Made by a program: the position numbers and the translations under genes
NCBI GenBank assembly: GCA_017643305.1
Contig: JAEPNQ010000001.1
Span: 115,900 to 179,899 of the forward strand
DNA from: Marinibacterium sp.
GTDB lineage: Bacteria; Pseudomonadota; Alphaproteobacteria; Rhodobacterales; Rhodobacteraceae
Reading direction: 5' to 3'
Length of the DNA: 64,000 nt
Shown: piece by piece, positions 25,783-35,360 of the stretch
Layout: each line of letters starts with the position of its first letter
How positions within the stretch are numbered: position 1 is the first letter of the stretch
Notes under the pieces: model-generated
Seen by the model: the letters and a program-made list of their open reading frames with translations, nothing else
Told to the model about the DNA's origin: nothing
The model's database searches: none

Positions 25783-27546
25783 ATGCTCAAGCGCAAGTTC
25801 GACAAATCTAAACTGCCCAGCCGTTATGTAACAGAAGGACCCGAACGGGCCCCGCATCGGTCATACATGTATGCCATGGGTCTCAGCGACGCTGAGATAC
25901 ACCAGCCACTGATCGGTGTGGCCACCTGCTGGAACGAAGCCGCGCCCTGCAATATTTCGCTCAACCGTCAGGCACAGGCAGTAAAGCTGGGAGTGAAGGC
26001 GGCCAATGGCACGCCGCGTGAGTTCACCACGATCACCGTGACAGACGGGATCGCAATGGGCCATGAAGGCATGCGGTCTTCACTGGCTAGCCGTGAAGCT
26101 ATTGCCGACACCGTGGAACTGACAATGCGCGGCCATTGCTATGACGCGATTGTTGGCTTGGCGGGCTGTGACAAATCCCTGCCGGGGATGATGATGGCGA
26201 TGGTACGTCTGAACGTACCGTCTGTGTTCATCTACGGTGGCTCAATTCTGCCGGGCAAAGCGCCACAAGTCGACGAGATCCCAGAAGATTTCCGCACGCG
26301 GGACCTTACCGTGCAGGATATGTTTGAAGCTGTGGGTCGCCATCAGAACAACGAACTGTCAGATGCTGCGCTGGATATGCTGGAACGGGTCGCTTGCCCG
26401 TCTGCCGGGGCCTGTGGTGGCCAGTTTACCGCTAACACCATGGCCTGTGTATCCGAGGCGATTGGCCTGGCGCTGATGAATTCCTCGGGTATGCCCGCGC
26501 CGTATGAAAGCCGCGACCAGTATGCCGAAGCCTCTGGACAAGCGGTGATGGAGCTGATCGAGAAGAACATCCGCGCTCGTGATGTGGTAACCCGAGAATC
26601 GCTGGAAAACGCGGCCCGGGTCGTGGCCTGCACGGGTGGGTCCACAAACGCGGGCCTGCACCTGCCCGCCATCGCACATGAAGCCGGGATTGAGTTCTAC
26701 CTAGAAGACGTGTGCGATATCTTCCGCGACACGCCCTATTTCGTCGATCTCAAGCCGGGTGGCACATATGTCGCCAAGGACTTGTACGATGCGGGCGGCA
26801 TTCCGGTAGTGATGAAGGAACTGCGCAAGGTCGGCCTGATCCACGAAGACTGCATGACTGCCACAGGCCGCAGCATCGGCGAAGAACTGGACGACATCAC
26901 GCGAGAAGCGGATGGCAAGGTCATCTATCCGGTGGAAACACCGATCACCAAAACCGGTGGCGTTGTAGGGCTGAAAGGCAATTTGGCCCCCGAAGGCGCC
27001 ATCGTGAAGGTTGCCGGGATCGACCCACAGCACCAGATCTTTACCGGCCCGGCTCGCGTGTTCGAATGCGAAGAAGACGCATTTGCCGCTGTGAAAAAGC
27101 GTGAATACGAAGAAGGTGAAGTTATCGTCATCCGCAACGAAGGCCCCGCAGGCGGCCCCGGCATGCGGGAAATGCTGGCCACCACAGCCGCACTGTCAGG
27201 TCAGGGCATGGGCAAAAAGGTGGCTTTGATTACCGATGGCCGCTTCTCGGGTGCGACGCGCGGTTTCTGTGTGGGTCACGTCGGCCCCGAAGCTGCACAT
27301 GGCGGGCCCATCGCGTTGATCCAGAATGGCGACACTATCACCATTAACGCAATCGAAGGCGAAATCAGCGTGGCCTTGTCAGACGATGAACTGGCCGAGC
27401 GCAAAGCAAACTGGGCCGGTCCGCGCGGCACGATCTATGCCTCTGGTGCTCTGTGGAAGTATGCACAGCTGGTTGGCGCCACATACAAAGGTGCTGTCAC
27501 CCATCCGGGCGGTGGTGAAGAAAAGCATTGCTACGCTGATCTATGA
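25783..27546 (+). CDS. ilvD: Dihydroxy-acid dehydratase
   Basis: A 587-residue iron-sulfur enzyme that dehydrates 2,3-dihydroxy acids in valine, isoleucine and leucine synthesis. Cluster cysteines are visible in GVATCWNEAAPC, VGLAGCDKSLPG and SAGACGGQFTANTM; CTGGSTNAGLHLPA and GRFSGATRGFCVGHVGPEA are also diagnostic. Start ATG 25783 has GGGAGG 7 nt upstream; earlier in-frame codons are rejected. Monocistronic: an intrinsic terminator follows 20 nt after the stop. Confidence 0.97.
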   Translation: MLKRKFDKSKLPSRYVTEGPERAPHRSYMYAMGLSDAEIHQPLIGVATCWNEAAPCNISLNRQAQAVKLGVKAANGTPREFTTITVTDGIAMGHEGMRSSLASREAIADTVELTMRGHCYDAIVGLAGCDKSLPGMMMAMVRLNVPSVFIYGGSILPGKAPQVDEIPEDFRTRDLTVQDMFEAVGRHQNNELSDAALDMLERVACPSAGACGGQFTANTMACVSEAIGLALMNSSGMPAPYESRDQYAEASGQAVMELIEKNIRARDVVTRESLENAARVVACTGGSTNAGLHLPAIAHEAGIEFYLEDVCDIFRDTPYFVDLKPGGTYVAKDLYDAGGIPVVMKELRKVGLIHEDCMTATGRSIGEELDDITREADGKVIYPVETPITKTGGVVGLKGNLAPEGAIVKVAGIDPQHQIFTGPARVFECEEDAFAAVKKREYEEGEVIVIRNEGPAGGPGMREMLATTAALSGQGMGKKVALITDGRFSGATRGFCVGHVGPEAAHGGPIALIQNGDTITINAIEGEISVALSDDELAERKANWAGPRGTIYASGALWKYAQLVGATYKGAVTHPGGGEEKHCYADL

Positions 27547-27565
27547 TCCAACAATGATTTGATAA

Positions 27566-27595
27566 ACGCTCCGCTTGTTTAGCGGGGCGTTTTTT
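27566..27595 (+). terminator. Intrinsic terminator of ilvD
   Basis: ACGCTCCGCT and AGCGGGGCGT pair over 10 bp (one G-T wobble) around a TGTTT loop, followed directly by a run of Ts. Confidence 0.9.
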
Positions 27596-27698
27596 ATTGC
27601 CAGTAGACTTCCAGCCTACGTTCAGTTGACCGAAACGCATTCGTTCCATACTCATGAAACACGGCAACGGCGAACTGAACCCGCTGGGCAGAACAAGA

Positions 27699-28760
27699 AT
27701 GAGCAGCATACTCGACGTCATATCCAATTCCCGCAGCCTGCGGCGCTGGCGGCGTGCCGCACAGGATGCTGATAGTGCGTCGCTGGACACTTTGCGCCAA
27801 CAACGCACTCAAGCACGGCGTTTGCGCAGCCAGCTGGACCGATTGATTCATGTAGCAGATGGGCGTTTGGCCCTGCCCGCCATAGGATCAAATGCCTTTG
27901 CCATGCCGCATGGCACAGATTGGTCCTGGCGACCAGAATTGTGGCGCGGCCCCCTGCCCCAAGCGGGAATGTCGTCCGTCGTCAGCAAATCGCGGCTGGG
28001 CAATGAGGTAACTCTATTCCACGATTGTGAGTTTTCCGAACTGACTTTGCGCCAGTTGCGCAATACTCGGGAAGAGGACCTTGCCCCATTCGGCATGCGC
28101 ATGGACGTGTTCAAGTTTGACGGGTCGTTTCTGTCGCTGGTGATCGAATTGCCCAAGGAGGCGCTGCATGGTCTGCAGAAACGCCACCTGATCCGTGTCA
28201 ACACGATTGTGGAGGCCGAAAAACCGTTGGAGATTTTCGCCCGCATCAACATCAAACACGGGCCCAACACCGAACAAATCGTGAGGGAACTGCCACTGAA
28301 CGAAGAAGACTTGAACGTGGAATTTGATCTCGCCTATTCCCGGCTGAACGAAAAACGGGTGGAGAGCGGGTGGCTGGACCTGATCTTTGAGAGGCCAGAG
28401 ATGAACCAAGTCATCCTGCGGGACCTGACATTTGCTCGCTATCCCCGAGCCGAGATCTGGGAGGAACCTGATGAGCGAATTGAAGATCACCAAAACCCGG
28501 TTCCGCAGTGGTGTATGGGAAGGACTGGTTCAGGGTGCGGGCAACGCTGGGGCCAAGCCGGAGATTGGCGTGAGCTTTCTCGATTCGCCGGTCGAGAATG
28601 TCGAGCTTGTGGAAGATCAGGACCGGAAAGGTTGGTTTCTGCGCATCCCTATCCCGCAGGAGGCGGTCGCGGACGGCGTTCAGACCTTTCTGATTTTCGA
28701 CAAGTCCGACAATACGCAACTGGCCAGCTTTACGCTGATCGCAGGCGAAGCAGTTGCTGA
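27699..28760 (+). CDS. Conserved-type hypothetical protein with probable stop-loss extension
   Basis: A 353-residue frame of unknown function. The first about 250 residues look like real protein: an N-terminal Arg-rich amphipathic helix (SRSLRRWRRAAQDADSAS), then a mixed beta-rich region containing LFHDCEFSELTLRQLRN and a LDLIFERPEMNQVILRDL segment. After PRAEI (codon TGG at 28458-28460) composition turns Arg/Gly-rich and the frame runs 290 nt into the next gene, which has a better ribosome site. I infer that TGG replaced a TGA stop just before the downstream ribosome site. ATG 27654 is an alternative start. Confidence 0.65.
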   Translation: MSSILDVISNSRSLRRWRRAAQDADSASLDTLRQQRTQARRLRSQLDRLIHVADGRLALPAIGSNAFAMPHGTDWSWRPELWRGPLPQAGMSSVVSKSRLGNEVTLFHDCEFSELTLRQLRNTREEDLAPFGMRMDVFKFDGSFLSLVIELPKEALHGLQKRHLIRVNTIVEAEKPLEIFARINIKHGPNTEQIVRELPLNEEDLNVEFDLAYSRLNEKRVESGWLDLIFERPEMNQVILRDLTFARYPRAEIWEEPDERIEDHQNPVPQWCMGRTGSGCGQRWGQAGDWRELSRFAGRECRACGRSGPERLVSAHPYPAGGGRGRRSDLSDFRQVRQYATGQLYADRRRSSC

Positions 28761-28848
28761 TGACATCCGGGCCGAGGTGGAGCTCCTGCGCGCCGAACTA
28801 GACATGCTGAAACGCGCGTTCCGGCGACATTGCCTAGAGACCAGCTAA
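28471..28848 (+). CDS. Hypothetical protein, beta-rich with C-terminal helix
   Basis: A 125-residue soluble protein I do not recognise. ATG 28471 has GGAGG 6 nt upstream, a clear ribosome site. The first 90 residues alternate hydrophobic strands (IGVSFLDSPVENVELVED; FLRIPIPQEAV), and residues about 95-120 form an amphipathic helix (DDIRAEVELLRAELDMLKRAF) suited to coiled-coil pairing. Translationally coupled to the gene before it, with which it probably acts. Convergent with the OmpA-like protein gene, 17 nt away. Confidence 0.7.
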   Translation: MSELKITKTRFRSGVWEGLVQGAGNAGAKPEIGVSFLDSPVENVELVEDQDRKGWFLRIPIPQEAVADGVQTFLIFDKSDNTQLASFTLIAGEAVADDIRAEVELLRAELDMLKRAFRRHCLETS

Positions 28849-28865
28849 GGCCTCTGCTCGAACCA

Positions 28866-30425
28866 CTAACGCACCCAAACCTCCACCCGGCGGTTGACCT
28901 GGCGGCCCCAATCGGTGTCGTCACATGCCATTGGCATGGCTTCACCGAAGCCACGAATTTCAATGTCATCCTTGTTGAACGCACCAGTTTCAGCCGCATC
29001 CAGCACTGCGTCACGCACCGCGCGGGCGCGGGCAGTGGAGATCTTGAGATTACCGGAGGCAGCCCCATCCCCATCGCTAAATCCCGCAAATAGGATCTGG
29101 CGCGAATCGAATTGGCCTGCTTCCAGCGCGCGGGTAAATCTGGCCACGTTGGATCGCGATTGTGCATCCAGCCGCGACGACCCAGTTTCAAACCGGAAAG
29201 ACAAGGTTAGCCGCTGCATCGGGCGCAGCGTTTCGAGCATGTCCTGTAAAGTGTCCAACTGGACCTCCGGTCCAGCGGCGGCGACGGCGTTGGCCAGCCG
29301 ATCACCCTGCAACCGCATGGGTACCTCTTCGGCCACCTGATCAATAAAACCGGCGCGCCGGATCACGATTTGTGCAGACGGTCCACGGGTATAGGCCAGA
29401 AAGGCACGAGCGAGTTTTGGCAGACGCCGCGCGGGCAAATAAAGGAACATGGGAGAATTGAGCGGGTAATCCTCGGTCTTGATCGTGCGGCGGTTGGCAT
29501 CCAGTGTGAACCCGCAGGTCCCTGTGAGCGTCAGGGCCCGGGCGGCCCCGGTTTCAGCATAACTGGCGATACCAATAGCAAACGGATCGGCCACAACGGA
29601 CCGGGCCAACGTACTGCTCAGGTCATGTTGGTTGATGGTTGGAGCCAGCGTCAGACCCACGACATTGATCAACCGGTCTTCCACAGCTTGTGTCAACCCA
29701 AAGCCCTGATCCGGAAGATGCAGCGCTATGGGCGCGTTGGGGCCACCAAGGTCCTGCCAGTTTACAACCTGACCCGCAAACACACGCGCCAGATCGAGGG
29801 TGGAGATCGACCGAACCGGGTTTTCCGGCGCAACAATCGGCACCATGGCATCCAACGCCAGAACCAAGCTGCGGTTTGCACCCGTCATATCCCCCATGCC
29901 TGCGTCGCGCGCCATCTTACGTTCCTGCGGGCGGATTTCGCGCAGGGCCAGAACAATATCGGCTTCGTTGGCCAACAGGTCCGCGAACCCTTCGTCGGTG
30001 TTGGTGACATAAAAGAAAAACCGGGCCAGAACCTGACCATTCTCGCCTTCGCGCAGTTCGTAGAAGAAATTGTCGCCCTCCATCTCTTCCCGATCGGTGC
30101 GGTAGCCGTTGCGCAGCGCGAAGCCTTCGATCAGAGCGGGCATCAACACCTCGGCCATAGCGGACGAACCGGAAAGGATGACCTCGGCCACATAGGCTGA
30201 CAGGTTGGGGCAACCGGGCCCTTCGCAACGCACGCCGGATCCGTCAATGGTCAATTCGCCAAACTTGGTATCGACGCGGTAGTATTCGCCATCAAACCCC
30301 AGCAGGATACCTGAGATTTCGACTACACCATCGGGCGAGGTCAACGTCACATCCTGCGCCGCAACGCGGCCTACAATAAAAAAAGAGAAAAGTGCGGCGC
30401 AAACGGCCGCACATCGCAAAATCAT
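28866..30425 (-). CDS. Periplasmic substrate-binding domain fused to OmpA-like peptidoglycan-binding domain
   Basis: A 519-residue exported protein with signal peptide 1-23 (cleavage near RVAAQ). Residues about 75-340 resemble PstS-type phosphate-binding proteins (ILSGSSAMAEVLMPALIEGF; FAGQVVNWQDLGGPNAPI), and about 400-519 is an OmpA/Pal domain (LSFRFETGSSRLDAQSRSNV; GFSDGDG; RRVEVWVR) that would anchor it to peptidoglycan. It therefore is probably a wall-tethered sensor or binding protein rather than an ABC transporter subunit; no pst genes are nearby. Sits 22 nt behind the interrupted membrane-anchored gene. Confidence 0.85.
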   Translation of the reverse strand: MILRCAAVCAALFSFFIVGRVAAQDVTLTSPDGVVEISGILLGFDGEYYRVDTKFGELTIDGSGVRCEGPGCPNLSAYVAEVILSGSSAMAEVLMPALIEGFALRNGYRTDREEMEGDNFFYELREGENGQVLARFFFYVTNTDEGFADLLANEADIVLALREIRPQERKMARDAGMGDMTGANRSLVLALDAMVPIVAPENPVRSISTLDLARVFAGQVVNWQDLGGPNAPIALHLPDQGFGLTQAVEDRLINVVGLTLAPTINQHDLSSTLARSVVADPFAIGIASYAETGAARALTLTGTCGFTLDANRRTIKTEDYPLNSPMFLYLPARRLPKLARAFLAYTRGPSAQIVIRRAGFIDQVAEEVPMRLQGDRLANAVAAAGPEVQLDTLQDMLETLRPMQRLTLSFRFETGSSRLDAQSRSNVARFTRALEAGQFDSRQILFAGFSDGDGAASGNLKISTARARAVRDAVLDAAETGAFNKDDIEIRGFGEAMPMACDDTDWGRQVNRRVEVWVR

Positions 30426-30447
30426 TAATCTGGCCTTTTCGCTCGGA

Positions 30448-31530
30448 TTACCTTCCAGCGATTTTCAGGTCATCCACCAGATTATTCAACACCAGAAAGT
30501 CACCAACCGCATCACAATCGGGGACTGAAAGAAGCAGATCACTGGTTTGTAGGACGTATTCTGGCCCCAGCTTCAGCACCTGCGCAGACATATTGCGCCC
30601 ACAGTTCAGCTCCGACACCTCGGCTTCTACGCTCAGCGCAATTGTCCCCTGGCGCTGCGCGGCGCCGGTCGGGAAAGAATAGATCTCGGCCAGTTGCGGG
30701 GCCAGGGTTCCAGCGTCACCCAGACGGGTCACAAAACCACCAGTGCCAGCATCTGCTTCGAACGAAGAATACATGCTGCCAGCCCATACATGGCCCTGAT
30801 CGCCATAGCTGGCGCCATATTCACGCGCGTGGATTTGGAAACCACCGTCACCCGACCATTGCAAAGCTACCCGGTCGAACTCTGCCAGGGTCGGCACGTG
30901 TGCCTGGGCCACAGCACCTTTTCCATTGGCAAGCGCAAGGATGAAGATCGCGTGTTCAGATAGCGCGGGCACATCTACCGCCAGCATGCCGTTTTCGTCG
31001 GTCGCATCGGTGAACATCATGCCGTTGTGGTGGACTGTGATCCGTTCATTTGTAAAGCACGGTGCCACAACGTTGATCCGGACCATGGCGGCCTGAATTG
31101 GGGTGGCTTGTGCCATCATCGTACAGCCCAGCACCGGTGTGTCCGGATCCGATGGAGCAGAAGGCAAATCGCCCACACCATTGAAACGGGCTTTCTGTGG
31201 CTGGATTTCATCTGGCAACGCGCGAGGGAGTTTTGCTTGCGGCGTCGCGGCTGTTAGCGTCACATCCGCCAGCACCACATTGTCTTCCGGGGTTTATTCG
31301 ACAAGCACGCCAACAGGTATGACCGGTGCTTCGGTATCAAGCGCCGTCAATTCAACTGATGTCGCAGGATCGTCGGGACGATCGTTCGGCGCGGTCGCGA
31401 TATCGGCCAACACAAGGACTGGTTTTTCAGGAGACGGCACATCCCGGCCAAACTGCATCACAAACCCGATTGCCAAGGCGGAAACAAAGGTGCCACCAAT
31501 CGCGATATACTTCCTGAATTTCAGCATCAT
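30448..31530 (-). pseudogene. Membrane-anchored hypothetical gene interrupted by in-frame TAA
   Basis: The start at 31530 encodes a positively charged N-terminus and one hydrophobic anchor (YIAIGGTFVSALAIGFVMQF), then a Pro-rich linker up to VIPVGVLVE, where TAA (31296-31294) ends the frame. The very next codons in the same frame continue as TPEDNVVLADVTLTAATPQ and run 276 more residues without a break, with a beta-rich exported-type region and several Cys. One nonsense change therefore splits a roughly 360-residue protein. Function unknown. Neighbours are secA and the PstS-OmpA protein, all leftward. Confidence 0.72.
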
Positions 31531-31564
31531 ACCCTCCGCAAGAAATTGCGTTGGGATCAGATGT

Positions 31565-31593
31565 GGGTCACAAACGGGGCCAGTTTGTGACCC
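31565..31593. terminator. Strong hairpin downstream of secA
   Basis: GGGTCACAAAC and GTTTGTGACCC form a perfect 11-bp stem with a 7-nt loop, 30 nt after the secA stop. There is no T-run on either side, so it may be a weak terminator or a 3'-end stabiliser. Confidence 0.5.
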
Positions 31594-31622
31594 CGTCTGG
31601 GAACCTTTCAGGCAAAGTCAAC

Positions 31623-34337
31623 TCAGCCCAGACGCCCGTGGCAGTGCTTGAATTTCTTTCCGCTGCCGCATGGGCATGGGGCATTCCGACCAGGATTCCC
31701 CCAAGTTGAAGGGTCGTTTTCGTCAAACCCAGGCGCCGCCTCACCCGGTTTTTCCTTAGGAGCCTCTGCCACGGGTTCCGCCGAGGTTTCGGCTGCCTGA
31801 GCGACAGATTGCTGCTGAGCCAGAAGCTGCTGCATCATCGCGCGCTGCTCTTCTTCACTCAGCGGGCGGACATGGGACAGTTGCTGGGTCACGGTTTCCC
31901 GCAGGCTGTCCAGCAGACCTTCGAACAACTGGAACGCTTCGTTCTTGTATTCGTTGAGAGGGTCGCGGTTCGCATATCCCCGGAAAGCAACGACAGAGCG
32001 CAAATGCTCCAGCTTCAGAAGATGTTCGCGCCAATTCGTGTCGATCGTCTGCAGCAACACCTGCTTTTCGATGTTGCGCATATTTTCACTGCCAAAATCG
32101 ACAGCCTTCTTCGCCATCATTTCATCACTGGCCTTGTAAAGCCGTTCTGCGATGTCTTCGTCGTCAACGCCTTCTTCATCAGCCCATTCCATCACGGGCA
32201 CGTCTAGCGACAGCTTTTCGATCACCTGAGCATACAGCCCTTCAGTGTCCCACTGTTCGGCGTAGGTTTTGGGCGGCATGAAGGTTTCAATCAGGTCGTC
32301 GATCACCTGGTGGCGCATGTCGGACACGATTTCCGAAAGGTCTTCGGCGGCCATGATTTCCCGACGCTGGCCAAAGATCACCTTGCGCTGGTCGTTCATC
32401 ACGTCGTCAAACTTCAAGACCTGTTTACGCATATCGAAGTTGCGACCTTCGACCTTGGCTTGCGCCCGTTCGAGCGATTTATTGACCCATGGATGAATGA
32501 TGGCTTCGCCTTCTTTCATGCCCAGGGTCTTGAGCACCTTGTCCAGCCGTTCCGATCCGAAGATGCGCATGAGGTCATCTTCCAGACTCAGAAAGAAGCA
32601 CGTGCGTCCCGAGTCGCCTTGACGGCCGGAGCGGCCGCGCAGCTGGTTGTCGATGCGGCGACTTTCGTGGCGCTCTGAACCCAGAACAAAAAGCCCACCC
32701 GCATCCAGCACCTGTTGCTTTTCGGTAGCATGGCGCGCTTCTTCTGCCGCGCGCAGTTCTGCCGGGTCCGCATCTGGATTTTCGGCAATCGCGGTCAGCA
32801 CCTTCATTTCGACGTTGCCACCAAGCTGAATGTCAGTTCCACGGCCAGCCATATTGGTGGCGATGGTCACCGCGCCGAAATGGCCTGCTTCGGCAACAAT
32901 CTGGGCTTCCTGTTCGTGGTGCCGGGCGTTCAGGACGCTGTGTTTGACACCATCCCGCGTCAGGAGCTGGCTAAGCAGTTCGGATTTTTCAATGGAGGTC
33001 GTGCCAACAAGAACTGGCTGACCCTTTTCGTTGGCGGTTTTAATTTCGCGAATCATCGCTTCGTATTTTTCGCTCACGGTGCGATAAACCTGATCGTCTT
33101 CGTCCGCGCGTGCGACGGGCAGGTTGGTCGGTACTTCGACCACGCCCAGCCCGTAGATTTCCATAAATTCTTCGGCCTCAGTCGCCGCTGTACCGGTCAT
33201 CCCGGCCAGCTTGTCGTACAGGCGGAAATAGTTTTGGAAGGTCACGCTCGCCATGGTGACGTTTTCTGGCTGGATGTTCACGCCTTCCTTGGCTTCAATC
33301 GCCTGATGCAGACCATCGCTCAGCCGGCGGCCCGGCATCATGCGTCCCGTGAATTCGTCAATCAAAACGACCTGGCCATCCCGAACGATGTAATCCTTAT
33401 CGCGCTGGAACAGTTTGTGCGCGCGCAGGCCCTGATTTACGTGATGGACAATCGTCGTGCTTTCCGGATCATACAACGACTGGCCTTCTGGCAGCAGACC
33501 GCGTGCCAACAGATTTTCTTCAAGAAATTCATTGCCTTCATCAGTGAAGGTCACGCTACGCTGTTTTTCTTCGGCTTCGTAGTGATCTTCCTGCAGCAGC
33601 GGGATCAGCTCATCAACCGCGGTGTAGAGATCGGAGCGGTCCTGCGCCGGACCCGAGATGATGAGAGGTGTCCGCGCCTCATCCACGAGAATACTGTCCA
33701 CTTCGTCAACAATCGCGAAGTAATGGTGCTTTTGATAGAGCGCGCTGAGCTCGGACTTCATGTTGTCGCGTAGGTAATCGAAGCCCAGTTCGTTGTTGGT
33801 GGCGTAGGTGATGTCCGATCCGTATGCCACGAGTTTTTCTTCGTCCGGCTGGTCGGACCAGATCACGCCGCAGGTCATGCCCAGCGCACCATATACCTTG
33901 CCCATCCATTCGCTGTCGCGCTTGGCCAGGTATTCGTTCACGGTCACAATATGCACGCCCTTGCCCACCAACGCATTCAGGTAGGCCGGAAAAGTGGCGA
34001 CCAGCGTCTTGCCTTCGCCAGTTTTCATTTCCGCGATGTTACCCTGGTGCAGGAAAATGCCGCCCATCAGCTGCACATCAAAAGCGCGCAGGCCCAGCGC
34101 GCGCCGGGCGCCTTCTCGGCAGTTCGCAAACGCCTCGGGCAGCAAGTCATCCAGGCTTTCACCGTCTTCAAAACGTTTACGGAATTCTGCTGTCTTGTCG
34201 ATCAGACCCTGGTCTGACAGCGCTTCGAATTCGGGTTCCAACGCGTTGATTTTGTCGACCAACGGGCGGGTCGCCTTAATCTTTCGGTCATTCGGTGTCC
34301 CGAATACCTTTTTGGCGAGTGTTCCGATCCCAAGCAT
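31623..34337 (-). CDS. secA: Preprotein translocase ATPase SecA
   Basis: A 904-residue motor that drives unfolded precursors through SecYEG. Walker A is in [15 protein letters not shown] (about residue 105), [19 protein letters not shown] is the DEAD-type Walker B region, and [10 protein letters not shown] and [10 protein letters not shown] are helicase motifs. The C-terminal [17 protein letters not shown] is the zinc site that binds SecB and phospholipid. ATG 34337 with GGAGA upstream fits the normal N-terminus [14 protein letters not shown]. Divergent from a parvulin-type foldase, which fits a shared export role. Confidence 0.97.
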   Translation of the reverse strand: MLGIGTLAKKVFGTPNDRKIKATRPLVDKINALEPEFEALSDQGLIDKTAEFRKRFEDGESLDDLLPEAFANCREGARRALGLRAFDVQLMGGIFLHQGNIAEMKTGEGKTLVATFPAYLNALVGKGVHIVTVNEYLAKRDSEWMGKVYGALGMTCGVIWSDQPDEEKLVAYGSDITYATNNELGFDYLRDNMKSELSALYQKHHYFAIVDEVDSILVDEARTPLIISGPAQDRSDLYTAVDELIPLLQEDHYEAEEKQRSVTFTDEGNEFLEENLLARGLLPEGQSLYDPESTTIVHHVNQGLRAHKLFQRDKDYIVRDGQVVLIDEFTGRMMPGRRLSDGLHQAIEAKEGVNIQPENVTMASVTFQNYFRLYDKLAGMTGTAATEAEEFMEIYGLGVVEVPTNLPVARADEDDQVYRTVSEKYEAMIREIKTANEKGQPVLVGTTSIEKSELLSQLLTRDGVKHSVLNARHHEQEAQIVAEAGHFGAVTIATNMAGRGTDIQLGGNVEMKVLTAIAENPDADPAELRAAEEARHATEKQQVLDAGGLFVLGSERHESRRIDNQLRGRSGRQGDSGRTCFFLSLEDDLMRIFGSERLDKVLKTLGMKEGEAIIHPWVNKSLERAQAKVEGRNFDMRKQVLKFDDVMNDQRKVIFGQRREIMAAEDLSEIVSDMRHQVIDDLIETFMPPKTYAEQWDTEGLYAQVIEKLSLDVPVMEWADEEGVDDEDIAERLYKASDEMMAKKAVDFGSENMRNIEKQVLLQTIDTNWREHLLKLEHLRSVVAFRGYANRDPLNEYKNEAFQLFEGLLDSLRETVTQQLSHVRPLSEEEQRAMMQQLLAQQQSVAQAAETSAEPVAEAPKEKPGEAAPGFDENDPSTWGNPGRNAPCPCGSGKKFKHCHGRLG

Positions 34338-34442
34338 GCTTTCTCCAGCCATCCGATTTCGCGGGCCTGCAATGGACTTGCCCGCTCGTCCTTTAGCCCA
34401 TAGATACGAGCTTCGAAGGCGGTCCTGCATAGGCCACAAGGC

Positions 34443-34471
34443 GATGTAAGGGGCGGTTGAAACAGTGTCAA
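34443..34471 (-). promoter_or_regulatory. Candidate secA promoter
   Basis: On the minus strand TTGACA (34471-34466), 17 nt, TACATC (34448-34443), about 106 nt upstream of the secA start. The -35 is consensus, the -10 moderate. Confidence 0.45.
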
Positions 34472-34509
34472 CGCCGCGCCCGGTCGCGGCTTCAAATAGG
34501 ACAATACCT

Positions 34510-35358
34510 ATGCCCAAAGGCTTCAGATTCCTCCGCGCGGCCGCCTGTGTCGCTGTTTTGGCCGGGCCGGCGGTTGCCGAAGGCCCGTCACCCGACACGG
34601 TGCTAGCAACGGTAAATGGCGAAGCGATCACACTGGGTCACGTTATTGTGGCCTATGCGACCCTGCCGGAGCAGTATCAGCAGCTGCAGACAGACGTTTT
34701 GTTTGACGGGATTCTGGAACAGTTAATCCAGCAAACCGCGCTGGCCCAAACCCACGGGCCCGAGTTGCCACCACAGATTGTGATTTCCCTGGAAAACGAA
34801 CGCCGATCTTTGATTGCAGCCAACACTATTGAGGCAGTCATGCTCAGCGCTGCATCGGATGCAGAAATTCAGGCAGCTTATGATGAAAAATACGCGAACA
34901 TGCCGGAAGAACTGGAATACGACGCGTCGCATATACTAGTCCCAACCGAAGAACAGGCCAAAGCGATCGTGGAAGAGCTGCGCGGTGGCGCAGATTTTGC
35001 AGAAAGCGCCAAGGCCAAGTCGACCGGGCCGTCTGGCCCGCGCGGCGGCGCGTTGGGTTGGTTCGGTACCGGAGCCATGGTGCCAGAGTTTGAAGCTGCC
35101 GTCGTCGCGCTGTCCCCCGGAGACATTTCGGATCCGGTGCAGACCCAGTTTGGCTGGCACGTGATCCGCCTCAACGATACCCGCTCCAAAGCCGCTCCGG
35201 CATTGGACGAGGTTCGCAACGAGCTGGCTTTGGATATCCAGAAGAAGGCTGTCGATTCGCATGTCGATGACCTCATCGACCAAGCGACAATCGAACGCCC
35301 TACCGTCGATGGGCTGGATCGCGAAGTCATGCGCGATCTCAGCGCGTTGGGCAACTAA
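34510..35358 (+). CDS. Periplasmic parvulin-type peptidylprolyl isomerase
   Basis: A 282-residue exported foldase. Signal peptide 1-23 ([21 protein letters not shown]). Residues about 135-235 form the parvulin domain: [38 protein letters not shown] and [11 protein letters not shown] are diagnostic; an N-terminal SurA/PrsA-like helical chaperone region precedes it. It should help fold proteins delivered by Sec. It lies divergent from secA, and argJ starts 2 nt after its stop, so the two form an operon. Confidence 0.92.
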   Translation: MPKGFRFLRAAACVAVLAGPAVAEGPSPDTVLATVNGEAITLGHVIVAYATLPEQYQQLQTDVLFDGILEQLIQQTALAQTHGPELPPQIVISLENERRSLIAANTIEAVMLSAASDAEIQAAYDEKYANMPEELEYDASHILVPTEEQAKAIVEELRGGADFAESAKAKSTGPSGPRGGALGWFGTGAMVPEFEAAVVALSPGDISDPVQTQFGWHVIRLNDTRSKAAPALDEVRNELALDIQKKAVDSHVDDLIDQATIERPTVDGLDREVMRDLSALGN

Positions 35359-35360
35359 CC

